Shown here in pieces: positions 30,649 to 40,050 of a stretch of 64,000 nt of DNA (positions are counted from its first letter, which is position 1; each line of letters begins with the position of its first letter). Source of the DNA: Streptomyces sp. NRRL S-646. Its GTDB lineage: Bacteria; Actinomycetota; Actinomycetes; Streptomycetales; Streptomycetaceae. Both the position numbers and the translations under genes were made by a program. The DNA lies in assembly GCF_000720765.1 (NCBI RefSeq), contig NZ_JODC01000023.1:49399-113398 (forward strand), written 5' to 3'. The notes beneath the pieces are model-generated. The model had not been told where the DNA came from. It did no database searches and saw only the letters and a program-made list of their open reading frames with translations.

Positions 30649-30725
30649 GCGCCCCGAAAGGGGCGCGGGGCTGTATCGATATGCGGCTCCGCCGCGTGGG
30701 CGCGACCAGCCCCCACGCACCCGCA
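30649..30725 (-). repeat. dispersed intergenic palindromic repeat, copy 3 (inverted)
   Basis: Minus-strand copy of the unit seen at 6296 and 14799. It retains GCTGGTCGCGCCCACGCGGC, GAGCCGCATATCGATA and the hairpin GCGCCCCTTTCGGGGCGC. It fills the gap between the convergent ClpC-like and gamma-glutamyltransferase genes. Confidence 0.75.
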
Positions 30726-30730
30726 GACGA

Positions 30731-32542
30731 CTAGGGCGCCGGATACACCACCATCGCCGAGCCCCCGCCCCGCCGCACCTTCTCGGCGGCCGCCAGCCAC
30801 TCGCCGTTCGGCAACCGCTGCACACCGGTCGCCGCACCGATCTCCGGGTTCAACTTGAACGAGTGCCCAATGGCCTCCAGCTGCGCCCGCAGACTCCCGG
30901 CACCGGTGTCGTTGTAGAGCGCGGGCTCCAGTTCAGTCTGCGCAGCGTTCCGCTGGCTGGCCCGCGGCGCCGCGATCGCGTCGACAAGCGGCAGATGGCG
31001 GTCGAGGAACTCGGTGAGCGTCTGCAGCACGGTGGTGATGATCGTCGCCCCACCGGGCGAACCGAGCGCCACCACCGGCTTGTTGTGCTTGTCGAGCACG
31101 ATCGTCGGCGAGATCGAGGACCGCGGCCGCTTGCCCGGACCGGGCAGGTTCGGGTCGTGCACGGCCGGGTTGGCCGGGGTGAAGGAGAAGTCCGTCAGCT
31201 CGTTGTTGAGGATGAACCCACGGCCGGGCACGGTGATCGCGCTGCCGCCGGTCTGCTCGATGGTCAGCGTGTAGGAGACGACGTTGCCCCACTTGTCGGC
31301 CACGGTCAGGTGCGTGGTGTTCTCACCCTCGTACGTCGTCGGCGCCGCCGTACCGCCGGATGCGCACGCAGCAGGGTTCCGCGGATCCCCCGGCGCCACC
31401 GGGCTCGTCAGCACCGCGTCGTCCTTGATGAGGCAGGCCCGCGAGTCGGCGTACTTCTGCGAGAGCAGTTCCTTCGTCGGTACGTCCTCGAAGGCGGGGT
31501 CGCCGACCCAGCGCCCGCGGTCCGCGAACGCGATCCGGCTGGCCTCGATGTAGTGGTGCAGGTACTGGACCTCGCTCGCCTTCGAAAGGTCCGTCTTCTC
31601 CAGGATGTTGAGGGCTTCGCCGACGGTCGTGCCGCCGGAGGAGGAGGGCGCGATGGAGTAGACGCCGAGTCCGCGGTACGAGGTCTTCGTGGGCGCCTGG
31701 AGCTTGGCGCGGTAGGCCGCGAGGTCCTTGTCGGACAGCTTGCCGGGGCGGGCGTTCCAGCCGGAACTCGGGTCCACCGGCGGCTTGTTCACGGTGCGGA
31801 CGATGTCGTCGCCGAGGTCGCCGTCGTAGATGGCGCCGACCCCCTTCCTGCCCAACTCCTCGTAAGTCTTGGCAAGTTCGGGGTTCTTGAAGGTGGAGCC
31901 GACCACCGGGAGCTGCCCGCCCGGCAGGAACAGCTTGGCCGTGTCCGGGAAGTAGCGGAACCGGGTCTCGTTGGAGGCGGTCTGCGAGCGGAAGGTGTCG
32001 TCGACCGTGAAGCCGTCTCGGGCGATCCGCTCGGCGGGCTTCAGCACCGTGCCGAGTCTTCTGCTGCCCCAGTTGTCGAGCGCCGTCTGCCAGGTGGCGG
32101 GCGTGCCCGGCGTGCCGACGCTCAGGCCGCTGCTGACGGCGTCGGCGAAGGCGAGCGGCTTGCCGTTCTCCACGAAGAGGTGGGAGTCGGCAGTCAGCGG
32201 CGCGGTCTCGCGGCCGTCGATCGTGTGCACCGTACGGGACTTGGCGTCGTAGTAGACGAAGTAGCCGCCTCCGCCGACGCCGGAGGAGTAGGGCTCGGTG
32301 ACGCCGAGCGCAGCCGCGGTGGCGACGGCCGCGTCGACCGCGTTGCCGCCCTTCCTCAGGACCTCGATGCCGGCGGCGGAGGCGTCCGCGTCGACGCTTG
32401 CGACGGCGCCGCCGTAGCCGACGGCGACGGGCACCTTCTGCGGTGTCGTCGTCGCCGTGGTCGGCGGTGCTGCCGCCCCGACCGACAACACGGCGGCAGA
32501 GACCGCCAGGATCGAGAGTTTCCGCGCGACAGGGCGACGCAT
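30731..32542 (-). CDS. ggt: secreted gamma-glutamyltransferase
   Basis: Self-processing N-terminal-nucleophile hydrolase that transfers or hydrolyses the gamma-glutamyl group of glutathione and relatives. The 603-residue precursor has a signal peptide (VARKLSILAVSAAVLSVGAAA). The autoprocessing/nucleophile Thr is in ENTTHLTVADKWGNVVSYT, and the substrate-binding PGKRPRSSISPTIV and GSPGGATI motifs are present. Acts outside the cell. Divergent from the unknown gene at 32685. Confidence 0.93.
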   Translation of the reverse strand: MRRPVARKLSILAVSAAVLSVGAAAPPTTATTTPQKVPVAVGYGGAVASVDADASAAGIEVLRKGGNAVDAAVATAAALGVTEPYSSGVGGGGYFVYYDAKSRTVHTIDGRETAPLTADSHLFVENGKPLAFADAVSSGLSVGTPGTPATWQTALDNWGSRRLGTVLKPAERIARDGFTVDDTFRSQTASNETRFRYFPDTAKLFLPGGQLPVVGSTFKNPELAKTYEELGRKGVGAIYDGDLGDDIVRTVNKPPVDPSSGWNARPGKLSDKDLAAYRAKLQAPTKTSYRGLGVYSIAPSSSGGTTVGEALNILEKTDLSKASEVQYLHHYIEASRIAFADRGRWVGDPAFEDVPTKELLSQKYADSRACLIKDDAVLTSPVAPGDPRNPAACASGGTAAPTTYEGENTTHLTVADKWGNVVSYTLTIEQTGGSAITVPGRGFILNNELTDFSFTPANPAVHDPNLPGPGKRPRSSISPTIVLDKHNKPVVALGSPGGATIITTVLQTLTEFLDRHLPLVDAIAAPRASQRNAAQTELEPALYNDTGAGSLRAQLEAIGHSFKLNPEIGAATGVQRLPNGEWLAAAEKVRRGGGSAMVVYPAP

Positions 32543-32684
32543 CCGTACCTCCAGTCAGGGACGTCCGCGCAGCGTAACCGCATCTCCGGGGCCCCAACAG
32601 CCCCCTTCCGGCTGCTGTCATACGAATGCCATGGATCGAACACCGGTACGTACCAGCCATATCGGCCCGCTAGCATGCGCGCCC

Positions 32685-33443
32685 ATGAATGACGACGTGC
32701 GCAACATCGTCCTGGGCGTGGTCGCGGCGGGCATCAGTGCCGCACTCGGCTGGCTGGCCCGTACCTACCTGTGGAAGCGGAAACTCCGCCGCAAACAGGC
32801 GTTCTTCGGGCTGCCCGACCACTCCGAGTCGCTGCTCGTCGTCAACCGCGACGCAGGCAGCCCGGACCTCGCGGTGCACCGCTACGACGTGTTCGCGCTC
32901 CTGGAACTCGCCGCGCTCATCAAGGACTGCGGCGCACATGCCGAGGTGATCACCCAGGACGCGGCCCGGCAGGGCTTCGGCGAACGGACCGAGTTCTGCG
33001 TCGGCGGGCCGGGGTCGAACCGGCGCATGGCGGCCCACCTGCACGCCATGCTGCCCGGAGTGCGCGTGAACACCGACCCGGAGCCGGGCCCGGACCGGCT
33101 GGCGTTCCAGATCGGCAGCGAGCGCTACCGCATGGAGAAGGGCCTGTCCGAATACGTGCTGCTGGCACGGCTGACTGCCGGACAGCCCGGCCTGACCCGC
33201 CCCGTCTTCCTCTTCAGCGGCCAGACCGCGATCACCAACCAGGCCGCGACCCGCTACCTCGCCCGCAACCACGAGCGACTGGCCCGCAAGTACGGCGACA
33301 ACACGTTCGTCCTGCTGCTGAAGGTGGTCAACTCACAGGCGTACGGCCCGGACGTCGCCGAGCTCGTCGCGGACGTGACCCGCGCGGCACAGGCACCCCT
33401 GCCGACACCCGCCGCTCCGCGCAACTCCCACCGTGCCTCCTGA
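32685..33443 (+). CDS. membrane-anchored conserved hypothetical
   Basis: The 252-residue protein has one N-terminal membrane segment (IVLGVVAAGISAALGWLA) followed by a basic stretch, so the soluble domain is probably cytoplasmic. That domain alternates strands and helices, with FCVGGPGSNRRMAAHL and PVFLFSGQTAITNQAATRYLARN as its most distinctive parts, suggesting a Rossmann-like fold. I do not recognise the family. It is divergent from ggt; the 142-nt gap must hold both promoters. Confidence 0.7.
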   Translation: MNDDVRNIVLGVVAAGISAALGWLARTYLWKRKLRRKQAFFGLPDHSESLLVVNRDAGSPDLAVHRYDVFALLELAALIKDCGAHAEVITQDAARQGFGERTEFCVGGPGSNRRMAAHLHAMLPGVRVNTDPEPGPDRLAFQIGSERYRMEKGLSEYVLLARLTAGQPGLTRPVFLFSGQTAITNQAATRYLARNHERLARKYGDNTFVLLLKVVNSQAYGPDVAELVADVTRAAQAPLPTPAAPRNSHRAS

Positions 33444-33465
33444 ATTCATTCACATGCCAACAATC

Positions 33466-33520
33466 GTTACTGGCACGTAACTTACCGACGGGTTACCTCC
33501 AGTAAAGGAGCGAGGTTACC
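33466..33520 (+). promoter_or_regulatory. TTAC-rich repeat cluster upstream of the S15-type esterase gene
   Basis: GTTAC-N6-GTAAC (33466-33481) is followed by two direct GGTTACC copies (33491-33497 and 33514-33520), 23 nt apart. They sit 40-95 nt before the GTG start of the secreted esterase, a plausible regulator-binding array. Confidence 0.4.
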
Positions 33521-33559
33521 GTCTGGTCACTTTGCACTGACACGAGTGAGGAGTGACCC

Positions 33560-35125
33560 GTGGGAACCCATCGCAAGGCCCTGCGCACGACCGCCGTGGG
33601 CGCCGTCTCCGCGACTTTGATCGCCGGTGGCGCCCTCGGGCTCGCCCCCGCCGCACAGGCCGCGGACGCCGTCCGCTTCGTCGACATCACCGGCGACGGC
33701 GGCACCGTCCTCAAGGCGAACGTCGTCATGCCCGCGGGCGCCGACGGCGCGCACCGCTACCCGCTGCTCGTGCTCCCCACGAGCTGGGGCCTGCCCCAGG
33801 TCGAGTACCTCGCCCAGGCCCAGAAGCTCGCCGACTCCGGCTACATCGTCGTCAGTTACAACGTACGGGGCTTCTGGCAGTCCGGCGGGGAGATAGAAGT
33901 GGCGGGGCCTCCGGACATAGCCGACGCGTCCAAGGTCATCGACTGGGCTCTCGCCAACACCCCGGCGGACTCGCAGCACATCGGCATGGCGGGCGTCTCC
34001 TATGGCGCCGGCATCAGCCTGATCGCCGCCGCGCACGACAAGCGGATCAAGGCGGTCGCCTCCCTCAGCGGCTGGGCCGACCTGATCGACTCGATCTACT
34101 CCGGCCGCACCCAGCACGTCCAGGCCGCGGCCCTGCTGGACGGCGCAAGCCTGGTCACCGGCCGCCAGAGCCCCGAAATCCGGCAGATCTTCGACGACTT
34201 CTACGCCTCCAACCTGTCCAAGGAACAGGACATGATCAATTGGGGGAAGAAACGTTCGGCCGCAACATACGTGGACCAACTGAACAAGAACGGCGCCGCG
34301 GTCATGATGGCCAACGCCTGGGGCGACACGATCTTCGCGCCCAACCAGTACGCGAACTTCTACGAGAAGCTGACCGGCCCGAAGAGACTGGAGTTCCGCC
34401 CCGGCGACCACGCGACCGCCGAGCTGACCGGACTGTTCGGCCTGCCCAACGATGTGTGGACCGACACCGAGCGCTGGTTCGACCACTACCTCAAGGGCGA
34501 GGACAACGGCATCAACCGTGAGGAGCCGGTCCAGCTCAAGTCCCGTTCCACGGGCGGCTACGAGGGCTACCCGGACTGGAAGTCGGTCGCCGCGACGGAG
34601 CGGAAGATCGCCCTCGGCGGCACGACCACGATCCACACCAACGTCGACTCGGGGGCGGACGGCGGAATCGTCTTCCTGTCGAGCATCCTCGACCAGATCG
34701 CCCAGCTGCCCCCGATGGCCTCGATCCCGCTGCTCCCCCGCCGCTGGGCCGCCGTATGGCAGTCGGAGAAGTACGCCGCCGCCCAGCAGATCCGCGGTAC
34801 GGCCGAGTTGCACACCACGGTCACCCCGACCAAGGAGAGCGGCACCCTCGTCGCCTATCTCTACGACGTGGGGCCGCTCGGCCTCGGCAAGCTGGTCAGC
34901 AACGCGCCGTACACCTTCCACGGGCGCACACCCGGAGAGCCGTTCGGTCTCGACCTGGATCTGTTCTCCACGGCCTACGACGTCCCGGCAGGGCACCGGC
35001 TGGCCCTGGTCGTCGACACGGTCGACCCGCTCTACATCGAGCACAACCCGTCCGGCGCTCAGCTGACCTTCTCCTCGCCGGCGAACGACCCGTCGTACGT
35101 GTCGATTCCGCTGCGCAAGCAGTGA
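33560..35125 (+). CDS. secreted S15/CocE-type alpha/beta-hydrolase
   Basis: Secreted hydrolase of 521 residues, GTG start with GAGGAGTG upstream. The signal peptide ends PAAQAAD. The alpha/beta-hydrolase core has nucleophile Ser in GVSYGAG, Asp in NAWGDTIF and His in PGDHATAEL. A C-terminal jelly-roll (from about residue 380) is typical of X-Pro dipeptidyl-peptidase and cocaine-esterase relatives. The substrate could be a peptide or an ester; the family is mixed. Confidence 0.85.
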   Translation: MGTHRKALRTTAVGAVSATLIAGGALGLAPAAQAADAVRFVDITGDGGTVLKANVVMPAGADGAHRYPLLVLPTSWGLPQVEYLAQAQKLADSGYIVVSYNVRGFWQSGGEIEVAGPPDIADASKVIDWALANTPADSQHIGMAGVSYGAGISLIAAAHDKRIKAVASLSGWADLIDSIYSGRTQHVQAAALLDGASLVTGRQSPEIRQIFDDFYASNLSKEQDMINWGKKRSAATYVDQLNKNGAAVMMANAWGDTIFAPNQYANFYEKLTGPKRLEFRPGDHATAELTGLFGLPNDVWTDTERWFDHYLKGEDNGINREEPVQLKSRSTGGYEGYPDWKSVAATERKIALGGTTTIHTNVDSGADGGIVFLSSILDQIAQLPPMASIPLLPRRWAAVWQSEKYAAAQQIRGTAELHTTVTPTKESGTLVAYLYDVGPLGLGKLVSNAPYTFHGRTPGEPFGLDLDLFSTAYDVPAGHRLALVVDTVDPLYIEHNPSGAQLTFSSPANDPSYVSIPLRKQ

Positions 35126-35161
35126 TCTCCGGCTGCCGCCGGCCGGGCATGGCTCTGTCGC

Positions 35162-35905
<744 letters not shown>

Positions 35906-36035
35906 TCGCAGCCCTACTCACTCTCAGCTGTGTCGTGGTTGCCGCAAACTATCCGGACGGGAGTTGACTTACGTCACGACACGCACTTTTCGGGCATAAG
36001 CCGTATTTACGTCGATCTTAGGTCGGTCCCTCCCC

Positions 36036-36443
36036 TCATGTCTCCGCGACCTCCCCGTACAGCTGCGAGAGCTCGGGCACCCCGCTGGCCGCCCACTCGT
36101 GCCCGGAGGTCACGACGTCGAACTCGCGGCCCGAGGCGAGCCGTACGACGGGCTGGCCGTCCGGCCAGATCTCCCAGGCGGCGCCGGGCACGGTACGCAC
36201 GATGACGGTGCCCAGATAGAGGCCCGCGTCGTTGCCGAGCCAGTGCAGCACCTCGGGGTCGTCCCGCCAGCGCGGCAGCAGCTGGTCGAGGGCCTCCAAC
36301 GAGGCTGCGGAATCGTCGAGTTGGACGCCCTCCTGGGACGCCTGCGAGCGGAGGAGTTCGCACTCGGAGAGGAGTTCGGCGATGCCCTCCGGGTCGGGGA
36401 TGCCGTGCTTCTCATGCCGGTGGCCCAGAAAAGGGATCTTCAT
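36036..36443 (-). CDS. conserved hypothetical (DUF6278-like)
   Basis: A 135-residue soluble protein starting MKIPFLGHRHEKHG, with GGGAGG just before the ATG (a longer frame has no such site). It has a helical N-half and a strand-rich C-half (GLYLGTVIVRTVPGAAWEIW, then PVVRLASGREFDV). It resembles streptomycete proteins grouped as DUF6278; function unknown. Confidence 0.75.
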   Translation of the reverse strand: MKIPFLGHRHEKHGIPDPEGIAELLSECELLRSQASQEGVQLDDSAASLEALDQLLPRWRDDPEVLHWLGNDAGLYLGTVIVRTVPGAAWEIWPDGQPVVRLASGREFDVVTSGHEWAASGVPELSQLYGEVAET

Positions 36444-36609
36444 ACCTCCCAGCGTGTCATTCGCACCGGCGTGCGCACCACAGGCGCGCGGGCGGTCACT
36501 TCGGGTCGATTTCGCGTCGACTCCGTGCATGGCTCGTTGACGGGCCCCTCACGTCTCTCTAGCTTCGCGATGCGTCTTTCGTCCCACCGGTGAGCGGGAG
36601 GAGTCGGCC

Positions 36610-38376
36610 GTGCGTCGACATGTGCGGGGATTCGCGGTTGCCATCGTCTCGTTCGCCTTCCTGGCGCCGGCCGTGTCGGCAGGAGCTGCTGCCGACGAGA
36701 GGGCACAACCACAGCCGCTGCAGCGGCTCTTCGACAGCGTCGCGGTCAGCGACAACGCCCGTCCGGGCCTGGCGAACCTCGACGGCTACGGCGGTTCCCT
36801 GTCGGCACAGGACCTGCAGGCCGCGGGCTGGACGCCCGGCCGCGCGCTCACCGTGCAGGGGGCCCGGCTGACCTGGCCGCGGCGGCTGCCGGGCGAGCCG
36901 GACAACGTACTCGCCGACGGACAGTCCGTACGCGTCGGCGGACGCGGCGACGCGCTCGCCTTCCTGGTGGCGGGCACGGGCGGGGCCGGCGCGAGCGGCA
37001 CGGGCTCGGTCTCGTACCGGGACGGCACCCGCTCCTCGTACGCGCTGACCGCTCCCGACTGGCGCGCCGGCCCGCTCGCCACGAAGGCGGTGGCACTGCC
37101 GCACATCAACACACCCGGCGGTCAACTCACCGAGCAGGCACGGCTGTACGTGGTGACCGTGCCGCTGGTCCGGGGGCTCCAGGTCGCCTCCGTGCGGCTG
37201 CCGCGCGCAGCCGGTCTGCATGTCTTCGCGCTGGCGGTGCGAGCCTCGGGCGGGGGCTGGACCGGCAGTTGGGCGGCGGCGACCTCCGGTGTCCGGGCCG
37301 TGGGGCCGTGGAGTGACCGGACGGTACGGCTGGTGGTGCACACGTCGGCGGGCGGGTCGCGGGTGCGGCTGCGGTTCGACAACACCTTCGCGGCGGCGCC
37401 GGTACGGATCGGTGGCGCGACTGTGGCCGTGCAGCAGGAGGGGGCTACGGCGCGGGGCGTGCCGGTGCCGCTGTCGTTCCGGGGCGCGGCGGGGGTCGAG
37501 ATCCCGGCCGGGGCTCAGGCGTTCAGCGATCCGCTCGGCTTCGTGGTGCCCTCGGATGCGAATCTGCTGGTCAGTTTCCATCTGCCCGGGCCGGTGGCGG
37601 CTGCGCCCGTGCACCAGCTGGCGGTGCAGCGGTCGTATGTGAGCACCGCGGGCGACCATACGGCGGAGGGCTCCGGGGCGGCGTACACCACGACCCTGAC
37701 CAGGTGGCCCCTGCTGACGGGTGTGGACGTGGGCGGTGGGCCGGGGTCGGTGGTGCTGCTCGGGGACTCGATCACCGACGGGGACAAGTCCACCACGGGC
37801 GCCAACCGGCGGTGGCCCGACGTGCTGGCCGGACGGCTGCTGAAGCAGCGTGGGGTACCGCGTTATGGGGTGCTCAACCAGGGAATCTCCGGGAACCGGG
37901 TGGTCACCGACCGGTATCCCGGTGACGGGGTCTCCACGGACATGGCCGGGGTCAGCGCCCTGAACCGGTTCGACCGCGACGTCCTCGCCCAGACCTCGGC
38001 ACGCACCGCGGTCGTCTTCGAGGGCGTGAACGACCTGCGGGCGCAGACCACGGCGCAGCAGATCGTCGCGGGGCTGCAGGAGATCGCGGACCGGGGGCAT
38101 GCGCGGGGCCTGCGGATGCTGGCGGCCACGATCCTGCCCTGCGGGGGCGAGGCGCGGTGCACGGCTGCGGTCGAAGCGGAGCGGTCCGCGGTGAACGCGT
38201 GGATCCGGGGTGCCGGGGTGTTCGATGCCGTGCTCGACTTCGATGCGGTGGTGCGGGATCCCGGGCAGCCGGGTCGGATGCTGCCTGCTTACGACAGTGG
38301 GGATCATCTGCATCCGGGGGATGCGGGGCTCGCCGCGATGGCGCGCTCGGTGGATCTGCGTGCGTTGGTGCCGTGA
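36610..38376 (+). CDS. secreted SGNH/GDSL hydrolase with N-terminal beta-sandwich
   Basis: The 588-residue protein starts at a GTG with GGGAGGAG upstream. The signal peptide ends in SAGAAAD. Residues about 40-350 form a strand-rich domain with PWSDRTVRLVVHTSAGGSR. The SGNH hydrolase domain follows: block I Ser in GDSITDG, block II Gly in GISGNR, block III Asn in EGVNDL, block V Asp/His in DHLHPGDAG. The family cleaves esters of lipids or of acetylated polysaccharide; the N-terminal domain may bind a carbohydrate surface (inference). Confidence 0.88.
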   Translation: MRRHVRGFAVAIVSFAFLAPAVSAGAAADERAQPQPLQRLFDSVAVSDNARPGLANLDGYGGSLSAQDLQAAGWTPGRALTVQGARLTWPRRLPGEPDNVLADGQSVRVGGRGDALAFLVAGTGGAGASGTGSVSYRDGTRSSYALTAPDWRAGPLATKAVALPHINTPGGQLTEQARLYVVTVPLVRGLQVASVRLPRAAGLHVFALAVRASGGGWTGSWAAATSGVRAVGPWSDRTVRLVVHTSAGGSRVRLRFDNTFAAAPVRIGGATVAVQQEGATARGVPVPLSFRGAAGVEIPAGAQAFSDPLGFVVPSDANLLVSFHLPGPVAAAPVHQLAVQRSYVSTAGDHTAEGSGAAYTTTLTRWPLLTGVDVGGGPGSVVLLGDSITDGDKSTTGANRRWPDVLAGRLLKQRGVPRYGVLNQGISGNRVVTDRYPGDGVSTDMAGVSALNRFDRDVLAQTSARTAVVFEGVNDLRAQTTAQQIVAGLQEIADRGHARGLRMLAATILPCGGEARCTAAVEAERSAVNAWIRGAGVFDAVLDFDAVVRDPGQPGRMLPAYDSGDHLHPGDAGLAAMARSVDLRALVP

Positions 38377-38380
38377 CCGC

Positions 38381-38449
38381 CTGGGGGCTGCGCCCCCGGA
38401 CCCCGCTTCGGCCTGAACGGCCTCGTCCTCAAACGCCGGACGGGCTGAA
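38381..38449 (+). repeat. Streptomyces-type intergenic repeat, second family
   Basis: The sequence CTGGGGGCTGCGCCCCCGGA forms a GGGGGC/GCCCCC hairpin, followed by the tract CTCAAACGCCGGACGGGCTG. This arrangement is very common between Streptomyces genes. Here it lies between convergent genes and probably acts as a transcription end. Confidence 0.7.
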
Positions 38450-38501
38450 ATGCCTGCCTCGCGTACGTCCGTCGGGCCGAAGAGGGGCTGGAGGCGACGC
38501 T

Positions 38502-39281
38502 CTACACCTCCAGGTCGACCACCACCGGTGCATGGTCCGATGCGCCCTTGCCCTTGCGTTCCTCGCGGTCCACGTAGGCGTCCGTGACCGCCTTGGCGAA
38601 CGGGGCGTTGCCGTAGACCAGGTCGATGCGCATGCCGCGGTTCTTGGGGAAGCAGAGCTGGCGGTAGTCCCAGTAGGTGAAGGGGTGCTCGTACTTGAGG
38701 GGGCGCGGGACCACGTCCGAGAGGCCGGCCTCGCGCAGGGACGCCAGGGCCGCGCGCTCGGCGGGGGTGACGTGGGTGAGGCCCTCGAAGGCGGCCACGT
38801 CGTAGACGTCGTCGTCCGTCGGGGCCACGTTGTAGTCGCCGAGCACGGCGAAGGGGCGGCTGCCGGCCGCGTCGCCGGCGACAGCGGCCTTGAGGGCCTC
38901 GAACCACTGGAGCTTGTAGGCGTAGTGGGGGTGGTCCACCTCGCGGCCGTTCGGCACGTACACCGACCAGACGCGGACCGGGCCGCAGGTCGCCGAGATG
39001 GCTCGGGGCTCCGCACCGCCGTCGTAACCGGGGTCGCCGGGCAGACCCTTGACCACTTCCTTGAGGCCGACGCGGGAGAGCACCGCCACGCCGTTCCACC
39101 GGCCGGTCGCGTTCACCGCCGCCTCGTAGCCGAGGTCGCGCAGTTGGTCGAACGGGAACTGCTCCTCGGCCAGCTTGGCCTCCTGGAGGCAGAGCACGTC
39201 CGTGCCGCTGCTCTCCAGCCAGGCCAGGAGCCTCGGCAGGCGGGCGGTGATCGAGTTCACGTTCCAGGTCGCAATGCGCAT
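38502..39281 (-). CDS. xth: exodeoxyribonuclease III / AP endonuclease
   Basis: Mg2+-dependent DNA repair enzyme of 259 residues that cleaves at abasic sites and removes 3'-blocking groups. The motifs are RIATWNVNSI, LCLQEAKL (metal-binding Glu), YVPNGREV, LGDYNVAP (Asp/Asn pair), GMRIDLVYG and the terminal SDHAPVVVDLEV (Asp-His). Convergent with the GDSL gene; the metallo-hydrolase gene ends upstream on the same strand. Confidence 0.93.
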   Translation of the reverse strand: MRIATWNVNSITARLPRLLAWLESSGTDVLCLQEAKLAEEQFPFDQLRDLGYEAAVNATGRWNGVAVLSRVGLKEVVKGLPGDPGYDGGAEPRAISATCGPVRVWSVYVPNGREVDHPHYAYKLQWFEALKAAVAGDAAGSRPFAVLGDYNVAPTDDDVYDVAAFEGLTHVTPAERAALASLREAGLSDVVPRPLKYEHPFTYWDYRQLCFPKNRGMRIDLVYGNAPFAKAVTDAYVDREERKGKGASDHAPVVVDLEV

Positions 39282-39343
39282 GCCTCACAACCTACCGGGC
39301 CGGTCTGACAACGCGGCCGGCCCGCCCGCCGGGCATCGGGTCC

Positions 39344-39979
39344 TCAGACCTCCGCCGAGTCCCCCGGGGTCAGCCGCAGGTGCTCCGAGCCGCCGAGCCC
39401 GCCGATCTGGCGGTCGTAGACGGGGCGGGCCAGGTCGGTGAGGAGGGCGTCGTGGATGTCGTAGGCGCGCTGCGGCTTGACCTCGCGGACGTAGTCGATG
39501 ACCTCGGAGATCTTGCTCCAGGGCGCCTGCACCGGGAGCATCAGCGTCTCGACCGGGTGGTCGGGGACGGTGAGGGCGTCGCCGGGGTGGAAGACCTTGC
39601 CGCCGTCGACGAGGTAGCCGACGTTCGTGATGCGTGGGATGTCCGGGTGGATGACGGCGTGCAGCTCGCCGTGGACCTGGATGTCGAAGCCCGCGGCGGT
39701 GAACGTGTCGCCGTGGCCGACGGTGTGCACGCGGCCCGGGAAGGCGGCGGAGATCTGTTCCGCGACGGAGGCGAGGGTCCAGATCTCGGCGGCCTGGTTG
39801 GCCTCCATGGCCGCCCGCAGCCGGCCCTCGTCGAAGTGGTCGGGGTGCTCGTGCGTGACGAGGATCGCATCCGCGTCGAGCGCGGCGTCCTGCTCGCTGA
39901 ACCCGCCGGGGTCGAGGACGAGCGTGCGCCCGTCCTTCTCGAGACGGACGCAGGCGTGCGACTTCTTCGTGAGCTTCAT
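39344..39979 (-). CDS. metallo-beta-lactamase-fold hydrolase (UlaG-like)
   Basis: The 211-residue protein has the MBL zinc motif THEHPDHF, with further ligands in GELHAVIHPD and HPGDALTVP. It belongs to the short UlaG-like group lacking extra domains. Start ATG 39979 preferred; an ATG three codons earlier is possible. The substrate is unknown; such proteins are mostly cytoplasmic hydrolases of phosphoesters or lactones. Confidence 0.88.
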   Translation of the reverse strand: MKLTKKSHACVRLEKDGRTLVLDPGGFSEQDAALDADAILVTHEHPDHFDEGRLRAAMEANQAAEIWTLASVAEQISAAFPGRVHTVGHGDTFTAAGFDIQVHGELHAVIHPDIPRITNVGYLVDGGKVFHPGDALTVPDHPVETLMLPVQAPWSKISEVIDYVREVKPQRAYDIHDALLTDLARPVYDRQIGGLGGSEHLRLTPGDSAEV

Positions 39980-40050
39980 GGCTACCATCCTGCCCCGGTC
40001 CGGGGAGGCTCGGGCGGCTGAGACTGGTGCTTTCGCTGCCCGGCTGACGA

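Noticed and set aside
36559..39288. 909-codon minus-strand frame opposite the GDSL hydrolase
   Set aside because: Arg/Pro/Gly-rich shadow of a gene with all SGNH blocks; overlaps exonuclease III as well.
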